A stretch of 64,000 bases of DNA from Pseudomonas sp. ICMP 561 (GTDB lineage: Bacteria > Pseudomonadota > Gammaproteobacteria > Pseudomonadales > Pseudomonadaceae). The stretch lies in the NCBI RefSeq assembly GCF_002699985.1, contig NZ_LKBT01000018.1, forward strand, positions 1 through 64,000. The letters are read 5' to 3'. The translations under genes were made by a program, and so were the position numbers. Positions 56,572 through 64,000 of the stretch are shown piece by piece. The notes beneath the pieces are model-generated. The model saw nothing but the letters and a program-made list of their open reading frames with translations. It searched no databases and was not told where the DNA came from. The number at the start of each line of letters is the position of its first letter. The first letter of the stretch is position 1.

Positions 56572-57423
56572 ATGAAAAAAATGTTCCCAGGTATACCGTT
56601 TGTTCTGGCTGCAATGACCTTCGGCGCCACGCTGTACGCGACAGTGGCTTCTGCCGATACACTCGATGAAATCAAATCTCGTGGCACGCTGACCGTAGCG
56701 ATCGACCCAACCTTCGCCCCTTATGAATACACCGATGACAGCGGCGCGATCATCGGCTACACCCCGGCGATCATGGCTGAGGTGGCGAAGACCCTGGGCG
56801 TAAAAGTCGAATACCAGAAGATGGCCTTCAGCGGCATTATCCCCGCGCTGATTTCAGGGTCAGTGGACGCCGAAGGCTCCTCCCTGAACGTCACCGCCGA
56901 GCGCGCGAGCAAAGTGCTGTTCGTGGCGCCGTTCGGTAAAAGCGTCAACGCGGTCATGACCCGTGCCGATGACAAGCGTCTGGACCCCGCCAGCCTGAAA
57001 ATCGAAAGCCTCTCCGGCTTGAGCGCAGCGGTTAAAACCACCTCCGCGCCGGAACAACTGGTCAAACAATTCAACGTCGAACTCAAAGCCAAGGGGCTGG
57101 CACCGATCAAGATCGTCGGCGTCGACAGTGTCGATCAGACCCTGTCAGCGTTGATGACCAAGCGGGCCGATTTCATCCTCGACGACATCACCGTACTGGG
57201 CAGCCTGCGCAAGCAGCACCCTGAAAACCTGCGCCAGGTCGGCGAACTGGGCGACAGCCAGTGGATCAGTTGGGCTACACGCAAAGATGACTTTCGCCTG
57301 AACAAAGTCATCAGCGATCAGATCATCGCCATGAAGAACTCCGGCGAATTGCAGAAGCTGCAACAGCAGTATCTGGGTGTGACCTTCGATCTGCCTTCCA
57401 GTGACTTCATTCCTGCCAAATGA
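56572..57423 (+). CDS. ABC transporter periplasmic binding protein, amino-acid type (SBP_bac_3)
   Basis: A 283-residue periplasmic receptor with a signal peptide (cleavage about AsA/ADT, residue 28). The family pattern is clear: LTVAIDPTFAPYEYTDDSG at the mature start, GIIPALISGSVDAEGSS in the hinge region and a C-terminal QKLQQQYLG. The operon encodes two matching permeases but no ATPase. Neighbouring allantoicase and DUF1989 genes suggest a ureide or guanidino compound as ligand rather than an amino acid. Confidence 0.92.
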   Translation: MKKMFPGIPFVLAAMTFGATLYATVASADTLDEIKSRGTLTVAIDPTFAPYEYTDDSGAIIGYTPAIMAEVAKTLGVKVEYQKMAFSGIIPALISGSVDAEGSSLNVTAERASKVLFVAPFGKSVNAVMTRADDKRLDPASLKIESLSGLSAAVKTTSAPEQLVKQFNVELKAKGLAPIKIVGVDSVDQTLSALMTKRADFILDDITVLGSLRKQHPENLRQVGELGDSQWISWATRKDDFRLNKVISDQIIAMKNSGELQKLQQQYLGVTFDLPSSDFIPAK

Positions 57424-57431
57424 GAACCCAC

Positions 57432-58049
57432 ATGTCCTCCCCTTTCACCCAAGTCCATGTACCGGCCGGGCACGGTCGCACGTTCGAAGTCCGCAGCGGC
57501 CAGTTCATCACGGTAATCGACCGGGACGGCCAGCAAGCCGCCGACTTCGTCGCCATCGTCAACGGTCAGCCCGAGCAATATCTTTCGCCCACCCACACCC
57601 GTCGACGTTTGAACTCGCTGTTTTTTGCCATCGGCGACAGCCTCTACTCAAACGCCGATGAGCCTTTATTGCAGGTACTGCATGACACCGTTGGTGTGCA
57701 CGACGCCAACGTTCCAGCCTGTGACTGCACGCGCTTCAGCGTTGACTTCGGGGTCGACGGCCATCGCAATTGCCTGGACAACATGCACGAAGGACTGAGC
57801 CATTACGGAGTGCTGCCGGTAAACGTGCCCGAGCCTTTCAACCTGTTCCAGAACGGCCCGGTAACCGCCGACTGCCGGATGCAGGTCACCGATCCGACCA
57901 GCAAGGCAGGAGACAGAATCGTCTTTCGTGCCTTGAAAGACCTGGTCTGCGCGGTGTCCTCCTGTCCACAGGACATCATTCCGGGTAACGGGCTGCTCGT
58001 TACTCCCATCGACATCGTCATTTCCGATGACGAACCGTCGCACGCCTGA
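57432..58049 (+). CDS. DUF1989 protein (urea-carboxylase-associated family), A
   Basis: About 205 residues of DUF1989, the family of urea-carboxylase-associated proteins that includes the carboxyguanidine deiminase subunits CgdA and CgdB. The core metal and catalytic region is intact: GVHDANVPACDCTRF, GHRNCLDNMHEGL and SSCPQDIIPGN. The start is ambiguous between an ATG overlapping the previous stop (57420) and the ATG at 57432 after GAGA; the latter is preferred. It overlaps the open frame of the next DUF1989 gene slightly. Confidence 0.88.
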   Translation: MSSPFTQVHVPAGHGRTFEVRSGQFITVIDRDGQQAADFVAIVNGQPEQYLSPTHTRRRLNSLFFAIGDSLYSNADEPLLQVLHDTVGVHDANVPACDCTRFSVDFGVDGHRNCLDNMHEGLSHYGVLPVNVPEPFNLFQNGPVTADCRMQVTDPTSKAGDRIVFRALKDLVCAVSSCPQDIIPGNGLLVTPIDIVISDDEPSHA

Positions 58050-58059
58050 GGCCCCTCCC

Positions 58060-58704
58060 ATGCTGATCATGAAAGAAGCCATCGAAACCCGAGCACCATT
58101 GCCACCCCAGTCCGTCAGGGTACCAGCCGCCAGCGCCGGATCAATCCTCGTCAAGCGCGGCCAGTTGCTGCGTGTTACAGCCCTGCAAGACGGCGCCGTG
58201 GCAAGCCTGTTCGGCTTTAGCGAACTGGAGCCCAGCGTGCATTTGTCGGTGCATCACACCCGGGTGTTCAGCAACTCGTACGTGCTGGGTGCTGGCATGC
58301 GCATGGTCAATAATCGTCGACGTCCGGTTATGGTGCTGGGCAAGGACAGCGTCGGCAAACATGACCTGCTGATGCCGGCCTCCACGACCGCCTTCCTGGC
58401 AGCCAACGGCTATCGAGACCAGAAAGGCTGTGTCGAATCGCTCAAAGCAGAGCTGCAACGTCTCGGCCGTCAGCAACCCAAACTGCCGGACCCGATCAAC
58501 CTGTTCATGAGCGTGCAGCTGGATCAGCAAGGAACGCTGAAGCCGTTACCGAATACGGTCAAAGCCGGTGACTCGGTGACCTGTCGCGTGGTGCTGGACA
58601 CGCTGTTCGTGGTGTCCACCTGCTGCACGGGCATCGCGGGCAATGATCAACCCGGCGCAGTCGAATTGTCAGTGGCTGAAGACCTCAGTGAATTTCCGGT
58701 TTAA
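58060..58704 (+). CDS. DUF1989 protein B, degenerate in the core motif
   Basis: A 214-residue DUF1989 relative in which the conserved core has diverged: KHDLLMPASTTAFL replaces the HDxxxxACDxxRY consensus, and QKGCVESLKAEL replaces HxNCxDNxxEGL; CCTG stands where its siblings have CPQD. It is likely a non-catalytic partner of one of the other two copies. The ATG at 58060 is chosen since the 11 residues upstream run through the previous gene's stop region. Confidence 0.85.
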   Translation: MLIMKEAIETRAPLPPQSVRVPAASAGSILVKRGQLLRVTALQDGAVASLFGFSELEPSVHLSVHHTRVFSNSYVLGAGMRMVNNRRRPVMVLGKDSVGKHDLLMPASTTAFLAANGYRDQKGCVESLKAELQRLGRQQPKLPDPINLFMSVQLDQQGTLKPLPNTVKAGDSVTCRVVLDTLFVVSTCCTGIAGNDQPGAVELSVAEDLSEFPV

Positions 58705-58707
58705 TCC

Positions 58708-59367
58708 ATGAGTTCATACGCGCAACTGCTCAATGCCCTGCCTGATCTTGCGAACGGGCTGTTGGTCACGCTGGAACTGACGTTGCTTGCCGCCGTTACC
58801 AGCTTCGGCATGGGCCATGTCATCTGGTGGCTGCGCGGACGATCGACGCCAATGTGGCGCGGCCTTGGGCATTTGTACGTCAGCCTGATGCGTGGGGTCC
58901 CGTCGATTGTCCAGTTGTTCATCGTGTTCTTCTCTCTGCCCCTTATCGGGTTGGGTGGCAAACCCTTGCTGGCTGCGGTACTCGCCATAGGCCTGAACAG
59001 TGCCGCGTATGTCGCGGAAATCCTGCGCGCCAACTACCGCAACCTGCCCGGCGGCCAAACCGAAGCGTCTTCGGCGCTCGGGCTCTCAGCCTTTGAAACG
59101 TGGTGGCATGTCTCGGCACCGCAAGCCTTGCGTGCCAGCCTGCCCGCGCTGGTCAACGAGTTCACCCTGGTGGTCAAGACCACGCCATTGGCGTCAGTGG
59201 TGGCAGTGACCGAACTGACCTACGCCGGGCAACTGGTGATCGCTCGCACCTACGAAGCCACCCCGGTGCTGGCGATCGTCGTCGCCGGTTACCTGCTGAT
59301 TTGCTGGCCGACACTCAAGCTCGCGCGACGCCTGGAAAGTCGCTTCAACCGCTCCAGGAGGCAATGA
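58708..59367 (+). CDS. ABC transporter permease, His/Glu/Gln type (1)
   Basis: A 219-residue inner-membrane permease of the polar amino acid family, five helices. The EAA loop appears as GQTEASSALGLSAFETWWHVSAPQA. It starts 3 bp after the DUF1989-B stop and its stop overlaps the next permease start. Works with the second permease and the binding protein at 56572. Confidence 0.93.
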   Translation: MSSYAQLLNALPDLANGLLVTLELTLLAAVTSFGMGHVIWWLRGRSTPMWRGLGHLYVSLMRGVPSIVQLFIVFFSLPLIGLGGKPLLAAVLAIGLNSAAYVAEILRANYRNLPGGQTEASSALGLSAFETWWHVSAPQALRASLPALVNEFTLVVKTTPLASVVAVTELTYAGQLVIARTYEATPVLAIVVAGYLLICWPTLKLARRLESRFNRSRRQ

Positions 59368-60029
59368 TGGATTGGTCAGCGATTCTCGATAACGCACCTG
59401 ATCTGGCAGCAGGCCTGCTGGTGACCTTGCGCCTCAGCCTGATCTCGGCGTGCACCGCCCTTACCTTTGGTGCGCTGTTGGCGTGGGCTCTGCAGCGAGG
59501 TCAGCCGTGGTTGCACGCAATAGTGCGCGCCTACATCGACTTCGTGCTGGGCTTGCCGATGCTGGTGCTCATCTATCTGCTGTTTTTCATCTTGCCGGAA
59601 TATGGCATCACCCTCAGTTCACCGGTAGTGGGGGTTACCGCATTGACCCTGTATTACGGGCCGTACATGGGTGAAGTATTGCGTTCCGCATTTGGCGGCA
59701 TCGCCCGGGGCCAGTATGAAGCCAGCGCCGCGCTGGGCCTGCGCCCTTGGGAAACCCTGCGTCATGTGTTGCTCAAGCAGGCACTGCCCGTTGCGCTACC
59801 GCCATCGATTGGCTTGTTGATAGGCCTGATCAAGGACACCGCGCTGCTCTCGGTAGTGGGCGTGGAAGAGTTCATGTACGCGGCCAGGCAAGCCATCTCC
59901 ACCAGCTATGCCCCACTGGAAATTTACCTTGTCGTCGCTCTCGCCTACTGGCTGATCACCCTGTTGCTCGATACCGCCGCGGGCGCTGTTGAGCGCCGTC
60001 TCAATCGCCATCGTCTGGCCCGAACCTGA
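59364..60029 (+). CDS. ABC transporter permease, His/Glu/Gln type (2)
   Basis: A 221-residue permease with the EAA loop GQYEASAALGLRPWETLRHVLLKQA. Tandem ATG codons at 59364 and 59367 follow GGAGG; the first overlaps the previous stop as ATGATG. Forms a heterodimeric channel with permease 1. No nucleotide-binding subunit is encoded in the operon. Confidence 0.93.
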   Translation: MMDWSAILDNAPDLAAGLLVTLRLSLISACTALTFGALLAWALQRGQPWLHAIVRAYIDFVLGLPMLVLIYLLFFILPEYGITLSSPVVGVTALTLYYGPYMGEVLRSAFGGIARGQYEASAALGLRPWETLRHVLLKQALPVALPPSIGLLIGLIKDTALLSVVGVEEFMYAARQAISTSYAPLEIYLVVALAYWLITLLLDTAAGAVERRLNRHRLART

Positions 60030-60048
60030 ATCTGAACTGGAGTTCCCC

Positions 60049-60735
60049 ATGTCTGTAATGCCGACTTCCTCCCTGACCATTCCCGCTGGCCACGGTAAAG
60101 CTGTACGCCTGAAAGCCGGGCAATCGGTGCGTGTGATCAATACCCACGGCACCCAAGTGGTGGACTGCTGGGCCTGGAATGCCTATGACCTTGAAGAGTT
60201 CATGTGTATGGAAGCGACCCGCGTATGGACTCAACACCTGAATCCAGTGGTGGGTGACAGCTTCGTCACCAGTGCGCGCCACCCGATTCTGACGCTGGTT
60301 GAAGACACATCGCCGGGTGTGCATGACACCTTCATGGCAGCCTGCGACCGCCGTCGTTATGAACTGCTCGGCTGCACTCACTACCATCGCAACTGCAGCG
60401 ATAACCTGTTCGAAGGCATGCTGGAACTGGGCGTGACGCCGCCGCGACGGAACCTGGCTTCGTTCAACATTTTCATGAACATCCGCGTTCAGCCAGACAA
60501 CATCACCCTGGCCACATTGCCCACAGTCACCGACCCCGGTGACTACATCACGTTGCGCGCGGAGATGGATTGCTTCGTCGCGTTTTCCGCATGCCCGCAG
60601 GACATCGTCAACATTCAGGGCCAGGGCGACAACACGCCCAAAGACGCTGATTTGCAGATTATTGACCAGGCATTTCCAGCCATTCAGGTGAAAGGCCCCT
60701 GGGTGCCGGACCACGTGAAGTCAGCGCAACAGTGA
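60049..60735 (+). CDS. DUF1989 protein C
   Basis: A 228-residue DUF1989 protein with the full core motif: [33 protein letters not shown] and [13 protein letters not shown] at 60049 is six bases after GGAG. It is the member closest to the allantoicase gene, 34 bp upstream of it. Related proteins accompany urea carboxylase or guanidine carboxylase; here they accompany allantoicase. Confidence 0.9.
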   Translation: MSVMPTSSLTIPAGHGKAVRLKAGQSVRVINTHGTQVVDCWAWNAYDLEEFMCMEATRVWTQHLNPVVGDSFVTSARHPILTLVEDTSPGVHDTFMAACDRRRYELLGCTHYHRNCSDNLFEGMLELGVTPPRRNLASFNIFMNIRVQPDNITLATLPTVTDPGDYITLRAEMDCFVAFSACPQDIVNIQGQGDNTPKDADLQIIDQAFPAIQVKGPWVPDHVKSAQQ

Positions 60736-60769
60736 CCAGCGCTTTGCGCGACATTTCAGAGGTAGCGTC

Positions 60770-61771
60770 ATGAAGATTCCCCAACACGCATTCGAAAAAT
60801 ACCTGAACCTGGCAGACGCACGCCTGGGCGCAGTCGCCTTGTCCGTCACGGATGACTGGTTCGCCGACGTCAATCGTCTGTTTCAGCACGCGCCCGCGGT
60901 TTTCAAGGCCGATGTATTCGACGACAACGGCAAATGGATGGACGGCTGGGAATCCCGCCGCAAGCGTCACGAAGGTTACGACCATGCGGTGATCCGCCTC
61001 GGTGTGGCGGGCACGCTCAAGGGCGTAGACATCGATACCTCGTTCTTCACCGGCAACTTCCCGCCGTCGGCATCCATTGAGGCCTGCTTTCTGGAAGGCG
61101 CCGATCCCGACGAAAATACCGTCTGGACCGAAGTGCTCGGTGCAGTGGAGTTGAGCGGTGACAGTCATCACTATCACGCCATCAACGACGATCAACCCTA
61201 CAGCCACTTGCGCCTGAACATCTTTCCCGACGGCGGCGTCGCGCGGTTGCGGGTCTACGGCATCCCGCACAAGGACTGGTCAAACATCGATCCGAACGAG
61301 AACGTGGACTTGTGCGCCGCCCTCAACGGCGGTCGCGCCATCGCCTGTTCGGACGAGCATTATGGCCAGATGGGCAATATCATCAATCCCGATCGCGCCG
61401 CCGTCATGGCCGAAGGCTGGGAAACCGCTCGACGTCGCACACCGGGTAATGACTGGGTGATCGTTGCGTTAGGTGTCCCCGGAGTCGTTGAACGCATCGT
61501 GGTCGACACGCTGCACTACAAAGGCAATTATCCGGATCGTTTGTCGATCCAGGCCGCCTGCGTAAAAGGCGGCACTGACGGCCAGATCGAAACGCAAAGC
61601 CTCTTCTGGCGCGAGCTTTTGCCGGAACAAAAAATGGAGATGGATCGAGAGCATTTCTATGAGGCAGAACTGGCCAGCCTGGGAGCGATCACCCACGTAC
61701 GATTGAACGTCTTTCCGGATGGCGGGGTTAGTCGATTGAGGCTGTTCGGCAAACCGGCGATTGGGCGATAA
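60770..61771 (+). CDS. alc: Allantoicase
   Basis: A 333-residue enzyme predicted to hydrolyse allantoate to ureidoglycolate and urea in purine nitrogen use. The two internally repeated jelly-roll halves are visible: each ends in a matching motif, [19 protein letters not shown] (about 156) and [19 protein letters not shown] (about 315), and [10 protein letters not shown] / [10 protein letters not shown] mark the start of each half. ATG is preceded by GAGG. It ends the operon, immediately before a large REP array. No ureidoglycolate lyase is encoded nearby. Confidence 0.94.
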   Translation: MKIPQHAFEKYLNLADARLGAVALSVTDDWFADVNRLFQHAPAVFKADVFDDNGKWMDGWESRRKRHEGYDHAVIRLGVAGTLKGVDIDTSFFTGNFPPSASIEACFLEGADPDENTVWTEVLGAVELSGDSHHYHAINDDQPYSHLRLNIFPDGGVARLRVYGIPHKDWSNIDPNENVDLCAALNGGRAIACSDEHYGQMGNIINPDRAAVMAEGWETARRRTPGNDWVIVALGVPGVVERIVVDTLHYKGNYPDRLSIQAACVKGGTDGQIETQSLFWRELLPEQKMEMDREHFYEAELASLGAITHVRLNVFPDGGVSRLRLFGKPAIGR

Positions 61772-61779
61772 AGGTTTAC

Positions 61780-62989
61780 GCGGTGAATCAGGCATGACGC
61801 TTCGCGAACAAGTTCGCTCCTACCGGGTATCGCGTTTCGGGTAGGAGGCAACTTGTTGCCGAGAGGTTCTACGCGGTGAATCAGGCATGACGCCTCGCGA
61901 ACAAGTTCGCTCCTACCAGTTAGCGCGTTTCAGGTAGGAGGCAACTTGTTGCCGAGAGGTTCTACGCGGTGAATCAGGCATGACGCTTCGCGAACAAGTT
62001 CGCTCCTACCGGTTAACGCCGTGTCAGGTAGGAGGTAACTTGTTGCCGAGAGGTTCTACGCGGTGAATCAGGCATGACGCTTCGCGAACAAGTTCGCTCC
62101 TACCGGGCAGCACATTTCAGGTAGGAGGCAACTTGTTGCCGAGAGGCTTTACGCGGTGAATCAGGCATGACGCCTCGCGTTCAAGTTCGCTCCTACCGGG
62201 TAGCGCGTTTCGGGTAGGAGGCAACTTGTTGCCGAGAGGCTTTACGCGGTGAATCAGGCATGACGCCTCGCGAACAAGTTCGCTCCTACCGGGTAGCGCG
62301 TTTCGGGTAGGAGGCAACTTGTTGCCGAGAGGCTTTACGCGGTGAATCAGGCATGACGCCTCGCGTTCAAGTTCGCTCCTACCGGGTAGCGCGTTTCGGG
62401 TAGGAGGCAACTTGTTGCCGAGAGGCTTTACGCGGTGAATCAGGCCTGACGCTTCGCGTTCAAGTTCGCTCCTACCGGGTAGCGCGTTTCGGGTAGGAGG
62501 TAACTTGCTGCCGAGAGGCTTTACGCGGTGAATCAGGCATGACGCCTCGCGAACAAGTTCACTCCTACCGGGTAGCGCGTTTCAGGTAGGAGGCAACTTG
62601 TAGCCGAGAGGTTCTACGTGGTGAATCAGGCATGACGCTTCGCGAACAAGTTCGCTCCTACCGGGTAGTGCGTTTCGGGTAGGAGGTAACTTGTTGCCGA
62701 GAGGCTTTACGCGGTGAATCAGGCCTGACGCTTCGCGTTCAAGTTCGCTCCTACCTCGGGTAGCGCCTTTCGGGTAGGAGGTAACTTGTTGCCGAGAGGT
62801 TCTACGCGGTGAATCAGGCATGACGCCTCGCGAACAAGTTCGCTCCTACCGGGTAGCGCGTTTCGGGTAGGAGGCAACTTGTTGCCGAGAGGCTTTACGC
62901 GGTGAATCAGGCATGACGCTTCGCGAACAAGTTCGCTCCTACCGGGTAGCGCGTTTCGGTAGGAGGTAACTTGTTGCCGAGGGGTGTAC
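61780..62989. repeat. Tandem array of 13 REP-doublet units of about 93 bp
   Basis: Thirteen copies beginning gcggtgaatcag start at 61780, 61873, 61966, 62060, 62153, 62246, 62339, 62432, 62525, 62618, 62711, 62806 and 62899, with a partial copy at 62990. Each unit contains acaagttcgctcctacc and the imperfect reverse complement ggtaggaggcaacttgt around a 14-nt loop, so each can fold into a long hairpin. Spacing is 93 bp with slips of 91, 94 and 95. Units differ by a few substitutions (for example gcgaacaag against gcgttcaag). Confidence 0.93.
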
Positions 62990-62997
62990 GCGGTGAG

Positions 62998-63468
62998 TCA
63001 GACCAGATTTTTTTCGAAATAGACCCGTTCGAAACCATGCTCGGTGCGCCGCCCCACCTCGATATAACCAAGCTTGGGGTAAATCAGGAGGTTGTCCGCC
63101 ATCTTCTCGTTGGTATAAAGATGCACTGCATTGATTCCGAGCTGTCGGCTGGTTTCTTCACAAAAGCGGATCAGTGATTTGCCTACCCCGCGTCCTGTTG
63201 CGCTGGGTATGACCGCCACATTTTCCAGCAACACATGCTGTTGCTCGGCATAAAACACCACGAAACCTTCAAAGCTGGCGTTTTCATCGGTTGCCACATA
63301 AACGATCCCCGCCGCAATTTGCGCCGCGAAGTCGGCTGTCATGGGCGCAGGTTTGCGACCGATTGCAGGTACATAGCGGGCGTAGGCCTGTTCAGCGCAG
63401 TGCCTTATTGCAGGCTCATCTTTTGCTTCAGCGAGACGGATCAAAAATATACCTTCTGTGAGGGACAT
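62998..63468 (-). CDS. GNAT-family N-acetyltransferase
   Basis: A 156-residue acetyltransferase. The acetyl-CoA-binding motif A reads VIPSATGRGVGKSLIRF (R/Q-x2-G-x-G/A), followed by the NAVHLYTNEKMADNLLIYPKLGY motif B. ATG at 63468. It ends right at the edge of the REP array. Substrate unknown. Confidence 0.92.
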   Translation of the reverse strand: MSLTEGIFLIRLAEAKDEPAIRHCAEQAYARYVPAIGRKPAPMTADFAAQIAAGIVYVATDENASFEGFVVFYAEQQHVLLENVAVIPSATGRGVGKSLIRFCEETSRQLGINAVHLYTNEKMADNLLIYPKLGYIEVGRRTEHGFERVYFEKNLV

Positions 63469-63590
63469 GGCGTGCGATTGATACTCTGGCAGATCATAAG
63501 CGCAGATGTCGACAGGCTGTTTTTCGGGCGACCGGAGTCGGACACACCATGTAAATCGCCAGTTTTTGATAGGCTTATATGAAACCTTAA

Positions 63591-64000
63591 ATGACTTCCC
63601 GATACGCCATGGTCAATTCAACCCTTGAGCCCCGCATGAATGTCATCAGCGCCACGATGTACCAATCGAAACACACGAGAGCTCCACACCCGGTGCTCAC
63701 CATTGACTCCATTCCACTGGCGAACTGGATCAAAGGCGTCGTTTACGACGGTGAGGGCAACGACGAAACCAACGGACTGGTTCCTGCGCAAGGCTGGTTG
63801 ATTGACGACGATGACTCGAACTACGCGTGGAGGATTCTAGAACCTGTCATGGAAGACTGTTCGACCATCGTGCCACTGTTGGTCTGTTCGGACGACATGG
63901 ACCTGAGCTGCACGGTTGCGGTGGTTGAGCAAGTGATAAGGGGTGACACTGTCATTTGGGAGCGTTTTGGTCGAGCCGTCGATACCATTTCCGGCGTCAT
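63591..64000 (+). CDS. Hypothetical protein, truncated by the window end
   Basis: An open frame of at least 136 codons runs off the end. It reads MTSRYAMVNSTLEPR ..., with VYDGEGNDETNGL, GWLIDDDDSNYAWRI and VVEQVIRGDTVIW further on; strongly acidic, no signal peptide. An alternative start is the ATG at 63609. The style resembles small immunity-like or SMI1-type proteins but no family is recognised. Confidence 0.6.
   Translation, partial: MTSRYAMVNSTLEPRMNVISATMYQSKHTRAPHPVLTIDSIPLANWIKGVVYDGEGNDETNGLVPAQGWLIDDDDSNYAWRILEPVMEDCSTIVPLLVCSDDMDLSCTVAVVEQVIRGDTVIWERFGRAVDTISGV

Noticed and set aside
62117-62821. Minus-strand open frames encoding repeated 31-residue units across the REP array
   Set aside because: They exist only since the 93-bp REP unit is a multiple of three and lacks stops in one frame; no ribosome site, and the DNA-level palindromes explain the sequence.
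61780-62989. CRISPR array
   Set aside because: The whole 93-bp unit repeats with no variable spacers, and there are no cas genes.

Overview
The window reads as a piece of a Pseudomonas chromosome, probably the fluorescens/syringae side of the genus. The evidence is Pseudomonas-type REP palindromes, high GC, strong Shine-Dalgarno sites and familiar Pseudomonas genes (pirin, Pgm, XPD-like helicase, LysR/MFS pairs, DUF4174, DUF1989 proteins). I found no rRNA or tRNA gene, no CRISPR array and no integrase.

Layout. 0-10 kb: housekeeping and DNA-repair genes on a REP-rich backbone: a UvrD-like helicase, pirin, phosphoglucomutase, an XPD/DinG-type helicase with an N-terminal nuclease-like domain, and a PP-loop ATPase of unknown role. 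10.6-13 kb: a medium-chain reductase and a divergent LysR gene. The last 30 bp of that LysR gene plus about 140 bp downstream recur near 35.1 kb, so the 22 kb between looks like an integrated segment with direct repeats at its ends. It carries an orphan PAS sensor kinase, a galactarate/talarate catabolic operon (TctC-TctB-TctA-dehydratase, with a divergent MFS permease and FAD oxidase), and an ion/osmotic-stress block: two different NhaA antiporters, a ClC channel, a BCCT betaine transporter, an MscS channel, and a CBS/nucleotidyltransferase signalling protein with an exonuclease. Both nhaA genes are preceded by the same RNA motif, which I interpret as a pair of cation-sensing riboswitches.

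35.1-45.6 kb, directly behind the second repeat copy, holds the strongest candidate for an undescribed system: a tight four-gene operon of a Clp-like AAA+ ATPase, a NrdG-like radical SAM protein, a 2102-residue fusion (two zinc ribbons, pseudokinase, SF1 helicase, nuclease-like C-terminus) and a coiled-coil protein. The architecture suggests anti-phage or conflict defence, but this is inference.

45.6-47.7 kb is a decay zone with remnants of a transposase, a HxlR regulator and a sugar isomerase, between an intact carboxymuconolactone-decarboxylase-like gene and a tiny lipoprotein gene. 47.7-55.3 kb: LysR/MFS and TetR/MFS efflux pairs, DUF1349 and DUF4174 genes, and a 1.6-kb cassette of small unknown genes bounded by 30-bp direct repeats. 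55.4-61.8 kb: an RpiR-type regulator, a double operator and a ureide operon (binding protein, three DUF1989 proteins, two permeases, allantoicase) that lacks an ABC ATPase. 61.8-63 kb: 13 tandem 93-bp REP-doublet units. The window ends with a GNAT acetyltransferase and a truncated unknown gene.
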